Of a stretch of DNA of 43,806 nucleotides, positions 38,658-43,806 are shown in pieces. Where the stretch lies: positions 1 to 43,806 of the IMG/VR virus record IMGVR_UViG_3300023284_000503. One strand, written 5' to 3'. This DNA is from a virus. The notes under the pieces are model-generated. The model worked only from the letters and a program-made list of their open reading frames with translations. It made no database searches and was not told the origin of the DNA. Position 1 is the stretch's first letter. Each line of letters starts with the position of its first letter. The translations under genes and the position numbers were made by a program.

Positions 38658-39111
38658 AAGAGAAATTCTGTCAATTAAACAATGTAGACGGCAAAAAAAA
38701 GGAAAAAGATGTCAAGCAAATGCAACCATCAAAGATTCACAAACCAATCAAAGCTATTGCGCTAGACACTACACAATCATGCTTGAAGAAAGATGTGACA
38801 ATTTATGGGCTCAAATCATCACAAAGAGAGGTTCTTGTGAGAAATGTGGAACTTCTCAGAATCTTCAGGCTTCCCATATCTTCTCAAAAAGAAAGAAGTC
38901 AACTCGTTGGAATCCTGAGAATGGATTCTGCTTGTGTTTAAATCATCACCTTTTTTGGTGGCACCGTGAACCTATCGAAGCTTTTCTATGGGCTGAAGAG
39001 ATGTTAGGAACAGAGAAAATAGAAGAGCTTAGGAAGAGTTCACAACAGCTAGCTAAGGGAATAGACCTTGACAAAATTCAAACTTCATTGGAGAGAGAGT
39101 TGAGTGAATAA
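38644..39111 (+). CDS. NinG/Rap-like HNH-type protein
   Basis: 155 residues from ATG 38644. N-terminal basic Cys-containing part, then CEKCGTSQNLQASHIFSKRK and NPENGFCLCLNHHLFWWHREP, the HNH/NinG arrangement with zinc Cys pairs, a catalytic HI and an HxxxWWH ending. In lambdoid phages NinG (Rap) resolves recombination intermediates. Suggests a role in phage DNA recombination or branch removal before packaging. Confidence 0.8.
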   Translation: MMKSKREILSIKQCRRQKKGKRCQANATIKDSQTNQSYCARHYTIMLEERCDNLWAQIITKRGSCEKCGTSQNLQASHIFSKRKKSTRWNPENGFCLCLNHHLFWWHREPIEAFLWAEEMLGTEKIEELRKSSQQLAKGIDLDKIQTSLERELSE

Positions 39112-39120
39112 GGAGGAGTG

Positions 39121-39363
39121 ATGGGAGATGCAAATTATGAAAACTTCGGAGATATTTCAGATTGTACTATTGAAGAATGCGCTGAATTAATCCATGCCCT
39201 AAGTAAAGCGAAGCGGTTTGGTTGGTTTTCCTATCATCCATATAGAACAGGGCCATCTAATATTGAGCAAGTAACTATTGAAATCGGTGATGTAGAGCGC
39301 AGACTTAAGAAATTACGTAAATATCTCAATGATGAAAAGAGAAGGGGGCGGGCAGATGAATGA
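39121..39363 (+). CDS. MazG-like nucleotide pyrophosphohydrolase-type protein
   Basis: 80 residues from ATG 39121 (GGAGG upstream). CTIEECAELIHALSKAKRFG gives an EExxE pattern and EQVTIEIGDVERRLKKL an ExxD pattern, the metal-binding arrangement of all-alpha MazG-type NTP pyrophosphohydrolases. A role in nucleotide or alarmone control is inferred from the family. Confidence 0.7.
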   Translation: MGDANYENFGDISDCTIEECAELIHALSKAKRFGWFSYHPYRTGPSNIEQVTIEIGDVERRLKKLRKYLNDEKRRGRADE

Positions 39364-39583
39364 TGGAGGACCAGCATTTCCAAGTAACACTCAATGGACT
39401 AAAGATTTAGGCATGTCACTAAGGGATTGGTACGCAGGGATGGCAATGAATGAACAGGAAGTTCAACTCCTCCGCCTGCAATTTGAACATGCTAATTCTG
39501 GAAGCGGCCCCTACACAATGGCTGAACTGAGATTCTTCAATGCAGACGCAATGATTAAAGAACGAGCGAGTAAGACTGACTAG
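39356..39583 (+). CDS. Small early phage protein (GGPAFP / SLRDW type)
   Basis: 75 residues from ATG 39356. NDGGPAFPSN followed by GMSLRDWYAGMAM matches the family named at 37048. Overlaps the preceding gene by 8 bp; unknown function. Its 3' end abuts dispersed repeat copy D. Confidence 0.75.
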   Translation: MNDGGPAFPSNTQWTKDLGMSLRDWYAGMAMNEQEVQLLRLQFEHANSGSGPYTMAELRFFNADAMIKERASKTD

Positions 39584-39623
39584 AGCCGTCAGGTAATCTT
39601 GACTTTTAGGAGATTGCACAATA
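39580..39623 (+). repeat. Dispersed gene-end repeat, copy D
   Basis: Contains GAGCCGTCAGG, AATCT/AGATT inverted arms and TTGCACAA. Bridges the stop at 39583 and the ATG at 39623. Confidence 0.55.
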
Positions 39624-39919
39624 TGAAACCAATCATTGGATTCTTAATCAGTTTATTCATTTTAGTTTACTGTGCACTAATACTACTCAATTATGGAGAA
39701 ACCTATCAATCCATTTGGGAAGTTAAGAGTCAATTTGTTGAAAGAAATAACCGTATCTTTATTAAACAATCTGACGAAAGGTTAGGAGGTGGCTTGGACA
39801 CGATATTGATTTATCGTTGCAAGGATGGAGAGTATGAGCTTGAACCACGCAAAGAATTTAACAGAAAACTTCTACGGATTAAACAGCTCAAATGGGCCTG
39901 GATGAAACCTAATGATTGA
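39623..39919 (+). CDS. Membrane-anchored small protein
   Basis: 98 residues with one membrane span (about 4-22), then a soluble 70-residue domain. TAGGAG lies upstream at a longer-than-usual 13-nt spacing. Unrecognised. Confidence 0.65.
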   Translation: MKPIIGFLISLFILVYCALILLNYGETYQSIWEVKSQFVERNNRIFIKQSDERLGGGLDTILIYRCKDGEYELEPRKEFNRKLLRIKQLKWAWMKPND

Positions 39920-39974
39920 ACATGTACCAAGAACATATCCAAAAAGATTATTTAATGTAGCAAGAGAGGACGAA

Positions 39975-40319
39975 ATGACTAAAGAACAAAAACTAGACGA
40001 GATCTTTGAGAACCACTATGAAAAGTATCCATCTGCTGCTGATTTGGAACGTGGAATCAAAAGAGCCATTCTCAACTGGTCCCAAGAACCAGACCCTGGG
40101 ATGGAGGAGAGAATTTGGGCGGCATTAGGGGAGATACCTTACAGAGAAGAAGCCATAGAGTTGATTCTTCAAGCCGTAAGAGGGACCAGTAAGGAATGGT
40201 GCAGTCACACTTTTTACGAGCATGGTAATTGGGTCTGTCAAGTGGAACAAGATCGAAGATTAATCATACCCGAATACTGGAATATGTGTGCGATTTGTGG
40301 AGCTAAGAGGCCAGAATGA
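39975..40319 (+). CDS. Hypothetical protein with C-terminal zinc-type motif
   Basis: 114 residues from ATG 39975 (GAGAGGAC upstream); an ATG at 39912 would add 21 residues but has no ribosome-binding site. The C-terminus MCAICGAKRPE suggests a metal knuckle with earlier Cys/His (WCSHTFYEHGNWVC). The N-terminal half is helical. Unrecognised. Confidence 0.65.
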   Translation: MTKEQKLDEIFENHYEKYPSAADLERGIKRAILNWSQEPDPGMEERIWAALGEIPYREEAIELILQAVRGTSKEWCSHTFYEHGNWVCQVEQDRRLIIPEYWNMCAICGAKRPE

Positions 40320-40639
40320 TAGCTGAGAGGTTGAACGTACTTGGTCGAAGTCTGCGTGCGTTTGAACTTCACTACCAACACACTCTAACAGGAATTAATC
40401 CAAAAGGGATTTGGCTTGGTTGCCCCTATATTTTTCACGATATATGTACTTATAAACCAGATAGTCCAAAAAGTCTTTTTCAATGCCCTGAATGTGGTCT
40501 TAAATTCATAAACAAGAAAGATGAGCAATACATTTGGTTTGGAACAGACACATTATGGAATTGGCCTATATCAAAATTAAAAGAAATAGTTCAAGCTATA
40601 ACAGACACAACAATTCAAAAAGGGTCTATACATGGATAA
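40316..40639 (+). CDS. Hypothetical zinc-containing protein
   Basis: 107 residues starting in the ATGA overlap. Contains CPYIFHDIC and CPECG, so probably a compact metal-binding fold, followed by an amphipathic helix. No family recognised. Confidence 0.6.
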   Translation: MIAERLNVLGRSLRAFELHYQHTLTGINPKGIWLGCPYIFHDICTYKPDSPKSLFQCPECGLKFINKKDEQYIWFGTDTLWNWPISKLKEIVQAITDTTIQKGSIHG

Positions 40640-40844
40640 ATGGTTAGGCGAAAAAGGGAATGAAGATGAAGCGTGGCAGATTGTTTATCCAGTGAATGAT
40701 ACAAAGCTACATGACATTGATTCAGCAGATTGTGAATGTAAGCCGACACTAGATGAAGAAAATTCAATATTGATTCATAACTCATTTGATTGCCGGGAAG
40801 CTGTTGAATGGGCAGAGGATGTATTAAAGACGAGGCCAGAATGA
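40632..40844 (+). CDS. Small early phage protein (CxCxP type)
   Basis: 70 residues. DSADCECKPTLDEE followed by ILIHNSFDCREAVEWAED recalls a widespread short phage protein (…CxCxPxxE…HNxxDxRE…). Function unknown. Confidence 0.7.
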   Translation: MDKWLGEKGNEDEAWQIVYPVNDTKLHDIDSADCECKPTLDEENSILIHNSFDCREAVEWAEDVLKTRPE

Positions 40845-41125
40845 ACCGACAGATTCGTTGGCAGAGAGCGGAACCTAGACCTAAGCAGGATTTGGAATTC
40901 TACAACTGCATATTTGATGAAAAGAACGGTAGATATGACAGTTCTAAACCACACCAACATCTAGTGCTTGAGTCCAGAAGAGATGAAAATGGGATTTGCT
41001 GCATGTTTGCAGACAGCCTTTTGCCTGTATTTGGAATGAGTTTAAGGGATTTCACTTTTAAACCTAAACCAAGTCATAAAAAGGTTTGTGGCGAGTGTGG
41101 TCAAGAGATTAAAGGGGAGCGATGA
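40841..41125 (+). CDS. Zinc-knuckle small protein
   Basis: 94 residues from ATG 40841 in ATGA overlap. Basic N-terminus (NRQIRWQRAEPRPKQD), GMSLRDF in the middle, and a C-terminal CGECG knuckle. Unknown function. Confidence 0.6.
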   Translation: MNRQIRWQRAEPRPKQDLEFYNCIFDEKNGRYDSSKPHQHLVLESRRDENGICCMFADSLLPVFGMSLRDFTFKPKPSHKKVCGECGQEIKGER

Positions 41126-41310
41126 ACAAAATTACAGAAGACCTAACGTACCTCCTTAGCGACTTCAAGAACAATCGGTTAAACTTTACGGAAACAGTAC
41201 TCAAAATCAATGAGATATATGCTAGAGCCATAGGTGCGATCCCAATGTCTGAACTTTACAATCTTGAAACTGATGCGAGCACGACAGGTATGCAAGGTGA
41301 ACAACGATGA
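41122..41310 (+). CDS. Small hypothetical protein
   Basis: 62 residues, helical body; the last 12 residues (TDASTTGMQGEQ) are encoded by dispersed repeat copy F, matching the DASTTG encoded by copy A in the 43545/428 gene. Coupled by ATGA to the previous gene. Confidence 0.6.
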   Translation: MNKITEDLTYLLSDFKNNRLNFTETVLKINEIYARAIGAIPMSELYNLETDASTTGMQGEQR

Positions 41311-41322
41311 GCCCAACAAATA
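41271..41322 (+). repeat. Dispersed gene-end repeat, copy F
   Basis: Starts GATGCGAGCACGACAGG, exactly as copy A, then diverges, and ends GAGCCCAACAAA like copy E. Confidence 0.55.
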
Positions 41323-41331
41323 GGAGAGAAG

Positions 41332-41475
41332 ATGAGTGACGAAGCTAAGATTAATGAGTTAGAAAAGAAAATCAAAGAACTGGAATCCGATGTTAGATTT
41401 CTAAGAGCATTAGAAGCTGCCGGAGTTGATAATTGGGAAGGTTATTCTGAAGCACAACAATTATGGGAGCAATGA
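41332..41475 (+). CDS. Small coiled-coil protein
   Basis: 47 residues beginning MSDEAKINELEKKIKEL, a short coiled coil. TAGGAGAG lies upstream. Unknown function. Confidence 0.6.
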   Translation: MSDEAKINELEKKIKELESDVRFLRALEAAGVDNWEGYSEAQQLWEQ

Positions 41476-41503
41476 GTGAGTGCGGAAGAGAGGTGAGGGA
41501 GTG

Positions 41504-41764
41504 ATGGAGATAAAAGATATAAATATTGTTGTCAACATTGATGCGAGACTTGATTACTTAAACCCACCACAAGACAACATTGAGAGGCTTGTAAGAGAGC
41601 AATCAACTCACAAGATTCAGATACTAGGTAAACGACTAGAACGTATCATCGGTGTATTGATATTAGAGATGGCAGTCTGTACAGCCGAATCGAGCCGTCA
41701 GGAGATCTTGACTCCCGAAGAGACTGCCCAACAAAAGTTAGTGAGGGACAAGGAGAATGAGTGA
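41504..41764 (+). CDS. Small helical protein
   Basis: 86 residues from ATG 41504 (GGTGAGGG upstream; a GTG at 41480 is the alternative). Two hydrophobic/charged helices. The C-terminus (SSRQEILTPEETAQQK) is encoded by repeat copy C. Overlaps the next gene by 8 bp. Confidence 0.6.
   Translation: MEIKDINIVVNIDARLDYLNPPQDNIERLVREQSTHKIQILGKRLERIIGVLILEMAVCTAESSRQEILTPEETAQQKLVRDKENE
41688..41737 (+). repeat. Dispersed gene-end repeat, copy C
   Basis: CGAGCCGTCAGG, then a TCTT/AAGA inverted pair, then CCCAACAAAA. Lies in the 3' end of the preceding gene. Confidence 0.55.
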
Positions 41765-42098
41765 ACCATATACCCCAGCATTAGCAGCAATAGCGACTAA
41801 TCCTAAAGAAGCTTATGAGCAGATCACTACCCTAGAAGAAGAGGTAAAAGCATTAACAGAGGATAACGAAGAAGCTAAACAGCTACAAATATACCGCTAT
41901 GAAGAACATCAGAAAGAGGTAGGGCGTTATAGAGAGGCGTTAGAGAGTATCGCAAATGACCCGCACTGTGACTATTTTCATAAAGAGGTCCAGGGGGCCG
42001 GGCAATACTCAATAGGCATTGCTGATGGGCACAGATGCTCAGCGGCTAAGGCTAAAGAAGCTCTCAACGATCAGTCTAGTCCCAAGGAGGAGAAATGA
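41757..42098 (+). CDS. Coiled-coil hypothetical protein with cysteine/histidine C-terminus
   Basis: 113 residues: coiled coil (about 18-60), then DPHCDYFHKEV and DGHRCSAAKAKEAL, a Cys/His cluster that may bind metal. GGAG a few bases upstream. Unrecognised. Confidence 0.6.
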   Translation: MSEPYTPALAAIATNPKEAYEQITTLEEEVKALTEDNEEAKQLQIYRYEEHQKEVGRYREALESIANDPHCDYFHKEVQGAGQYSIGIADGHRCSAAKAKEALNDQSSPKEEK

Positions 42099-42313
42099 AA
42101 TTCAAAGGGAAAGTCGGGGGCTGTCATTATTGCGGTAATACCAAAAGATTAGCTGACCCAAAATGGTTGAAGGAGGCCAGAAAGCAACTAGGGTGGTCAC
42201 TAAGGGCTGTGGCGAAGCAAGTTGGCATTTCTGCCCAGTATATCCACCACTGCGAGCAAGGTCGTGGTAGAGCTGCTGAGAAACTAATTAGATTTTATGA
42301 AAAGGTTGCTTGA
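42095..42313 (+). CDS. HTH (XRE-type) protein with N-terminal metal knuckle
   Basis: 72 residues. GGCHYCGNTKRL (9-20) is half a zinc ribbon, followed by ARKQLGWSLRAVAKQVGISA then YIHHCEQGRGRAAEKLIRFY, a compact helix-turn-helix of the Cro/CI superfamily. The combination is distinctive, and it is the best repressor-like candidate for the control region. GGAGG upstream. Confidence 0.75.
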   Translation: MKFKGKVGGCHYCGNTKRLADPKWLKEARKQLGWSLRAVAKQVGISAQYIHHCEQGRGRAAEKLIRFYEKVA

Positions 42314-42319
42314 AAAACT

Positions 42320-42369
42320 GTAGCGAGCAGCACCGTATCTTGGCTAAGAAGAGATTGCACAACAAAAGG
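42320..42369 (+). repeat. Dispersed gene-end repeat, copy B
   Basis: TAGCGAGCAGCACCG, ATCTT/AAGAGAT arms and CACAACAAAAGGAGG, the last of these being the Shine-Dalgarno for the next gene. Confidence 0.55.
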
Positions 42370-42381
42370 AGGGGATTAAGG

Positions 42382-42618
42382 ATGAAGCCTATAAAGATTA
42401 AACAAACAAATTTTACTTATGCTCAGGATCAAAAAGAATATATCCCACTTCCGGTTCACAAAGCTAAAGATGGAGTGGTTACAAGCTGTTGGGGTTTCTC
42501 TTTTATCGAGAGGTTACAAGTTTTATTTATTGGCAGGATTTATTTTCAGACCATGACCTTTAACCAATCGTTGCAACCTCAATTACCATCTATACAGAAT
42601 CCAGTCAATGAAACCTAA
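42382..42618 (+). CDS. Conserved-type phage hypothetical protein
   Basis: 78 residues from ATG 42382 with GGAGG upstream. The pattern MKPIKIKQTNFTYAQDQ, then SCWGFSFIERLQVLFIGRI, then QPQLPS resembles a very common short phage protein (…CWxLTxxERLxxLFxGxIWLxVxxGxTQPPV…). Function unknown. Confidence 0.75.
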   Translation: MKPIKIKQTNFTYAQDQKEYIPLPVHKAKDGVVTSCWGFSFIERLQVLFIGRIYFQTMTFNQSLQPQLPSIQNPVNET

Positions 42619-42832
42619 ATTTACAATCCATGTAGGCGGCACTGATTATGAAGCAGAAGTTATCATTGAGCCATTAGATGGTGATTCTTTTGAAGATTTT
42701 ATGCTAGCGACAGAATTTATGATGCACAAAATGTGTCAAAGGAGTAAGGCAGGATATGAGAGAGCGTTAGAACTTCTTTGTAAAGGGGCAATGACTTGGA
42801 AAGAATTAGAGGAGGATCAGGGTAATGGGTGA
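42608..42832 (+). CDS. Small acidic protein
   Basis: 74 residues beginning MKPKFTIHVGGTDYEAEV, beta N-terminus followed by Met-rich helices. Overlaps neighbours by 11 and 8 bp. Confidence 0.6.
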   Translation: MKPKFTIHVGGTDYEAEVIIEPLDGDSFEDFMLATEFMMHKMCQRSKAGYERALELLCKGAMTWKELEEDQGNG

Positions 42833-43193
42833 CCCATTTACAGAAAAGAAGACACAAGTAGCTAAAGCTAAAGATGAAGCAGATCAATATGTTAAATTTC
42901 TTCAAACCCAACTAGAGCAAGCTCAAAATGAGCTAACCCAAGTAACTCAGGAGAGGGACGGGGCACTAGAGGCTTCTGAAGTTATAAACAGCGCAGCATT
43001 AAGAACGATTGATGAACTAGAAGCCCAGTTAAATAGGAGCGAGGCCGAGAACACACGATTGAGGGACGAGTTAAAGCAAGAACAGAAGATGAGAGATGAG
43101 TGTCGTTATTGGAAAGATTGGTGGAAGGATAAATATGACCGTGTTGCAAAACTATGGAATGAATCTCTCGAATCTGCAAGGAAGATCAGCTAA
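42825..43193 (+). CDS. Coiled-coil protein
   Basis: 122 residues, almost wholly coiled coil (LQTQLEQAQNELTQVTQERD, LEAQLNRSEAENTRLRDEL) ending in an aromatic segment YWKDWWKDKYDR. The stop shares one base with the next ATG (TAATG). Confidence 0.65.
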   Translation: MGDPFTEKKTQVAKAKDEADQYVKFLQTQLEQAQNELTQVTQERDGALEASEVINSAALRTIDELEAQLNRSEAENTRLRDELKQEQKMRDECRYWKDWWKDKYDRVAKLWNESLESARKIS

Positions 43194-43552
43194 TGGATTG
43201 GTCCGAGAAGAGTGCTAAATGGATGAACTGGCCTCATTTAAGTGAGATCCCTCAAGAACCCTATCCAAAAGCTCCTTATTACACAGTTGGGGATAATGGA
43301 ACAGTCTATGTTACCTATGGTGATAACTATGATGAGTGTGACAGTTGGAACCCAGAGAAAGATTTTAATCAGCTAGAGCTATTAAAGCAAAAGATGAGGG
43401 AGTTGGATAAGTGGGATCAATATGCTGTGGCACTTTGGGAGATTTTAGGATTTGAGACGATTAGTATAAGAGTCTTCAGAGGTGCGTTAGAGGCCACCCC
43501 TGAGCAACACCTACAGGCTATGGAGAAGGTAATGGAGACAAGAGATGAGTGA
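43193..43552 (+). CDS. Conserved-type phage hypothetical protein
   Basis: 119 residues. DECDSWNPEKDFNQLELLKQ then LDKWDQYAVALWE is reminiscent of a short phage/prophage family with a WNPxxxxxDxxxLxxKL helix. Unknown function. Overlaps the next gene by 8 bp. Confidence 0.65.
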   Translation: MDWSEKSAKWMNWPHLSEIPQEPYPKAPYYTVGDNGTVYVTYGDNYDECDSWNPEKDFNQLELLKQKMRELDKWDQYAVALWEILGFETISIRVFRGALEATPEQHLQAMEKVMETRDE

Positions 43553-43806
43553 AGCACGGTATCGAACTAATGATTATAGATATATCCATGATGGCGATTG
43601 TTATTTCTGGTCATGGAAAATCTGCACCTGTGGGTTGCTTCATTGGTTAGCTCAAAAACTACCTAAAGCACAATGGGTTATTAGTGAATATGCTGAACAC
43701 CAATCAACATTAGGGAAATTATGTACAGATGATGCGAGCACGACAGGATCTCTTGGCGAAGAAGAGTCCGTCGCAACAAAAAAGTTAAATACTCACAGAT
43801 TTGGAA
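43545..43806 (+). CDS. Hypothetical coiled-coil protein, 5' part (continues at base 1)
   Basis: Starts at ATG 43545, overlapping the previous stop by 8 bp. This part (Met-Ser-Glu-Ala...) is Trp/Tyr/Cys-rich (CYFWSWKICTCGLLHWLAQK). It continues in frame at base 3 of the window and ends at 428. Confidence 0.85.
   Translation, partial: MSEARYRTNDYRYIHDGDCYFWSWKICTCGLLHWLAQKLPKAQWVISEYAEHQSTLGKLCTDDASTTGSLGEEESVATKKLNTHRFG
43663..43806. repeat. Terminal direct repeat, right copy
   Basis: Identical to bases 1-144; see the left copy. Includes a duplicate of dispersed repeat copy A (43731-43782). Confidence 0.97.

Noticed and set aside
1-43806. CRISPR array, insertion sequence, reverse transcriptase or diversity-generating element
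   Set aside because: No regular spaced repeats, transposase or reverse-transcriptase motifs (such as YxDD in context) are visible.

Overview
The window is a complete, or circularly assembled, genome of a tailed bacteriophage. Its first 144 bases recur exactly as its last 144, so the unique length is 43,662 bp, and one gene (43545 to 428) reads across the join. Terminase subunits, portal, scaffold, major capsid protein, a P22-type adaptor and hub, and three large alanine/arginine-rich ejection-type proteins, with no tape measure, tail tube or sheath, point to a short-tailed (podovirus-like) virion. The host is probably a diderm (Gram-negative-type) bacterium: the phage encodes Sec signal peptides, a lipoprotein, an outer-membrane barrel and an O-antigen polymerase/ligase-like protein. 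The host lineage cannot be told from the sequence. The standard bacterial code fits. I see no integrase, transposase, CRISPR array, DNA polymerase, helicase or primase.

Layout. Two opposed transcription units diverge from a 300-bp control region (31373-31673), which holds a strong sigma70-like rightward promoter with a palindromic operator and a plausible leftward promoter. Leftward (31372 down to 4044) is the late module: small terminase, small basic and ribbon-helix-helix proteins, large terminase, portal, FmdB-like zinc ribbon, scaffold, capsid, an exported capsid-associated protein, an O-antigen polymerase/ligase-like membrane protein, two coiled-coil proteins, adaptor, hub, ejection proteins, several tail-fibre-like proteins, and a lysis-like cluster. 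Rightward (31674 through the join to 3947) is an early/accessory module of about 50 very small, tightly overlapping genes: many zinc ribbons and membrane peptides, an RlpA-like protein, a YopX protein, a DUF559 nuclease, a NinG-like HNH protein, a MazG-like protein and an outer-membrane barrel. The units converge on a long inverted repeat (3958-4041).

Most unusual features. (1) At least nine products of the virion operon start with convincing Sec signal peptides, although tailed-phage virions normally assemble in the cytoplasm. (2) Two non-coding stretches look like large structured RNAs. One (about 430-890) contains an embedded tRNA-like domain with a perfect acceptor stem, T-arm, CCA end and a G3:U70 pair, but no normal D or anticodon arm. 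The other (about 37490-37900), just upstream of a DUF559 nuclease, has a possible pseudoknot, a GNRA-capped hairpin and mutually exclusive hairpins. (3) A repeat of about 50 bp recurs at the 3' ends of at least six early genes. (4) An O-antigen polymerase/ligase-like gene sits between capsid and tail genes. All functional statements rest on reading motifs and context; no database search was possible.
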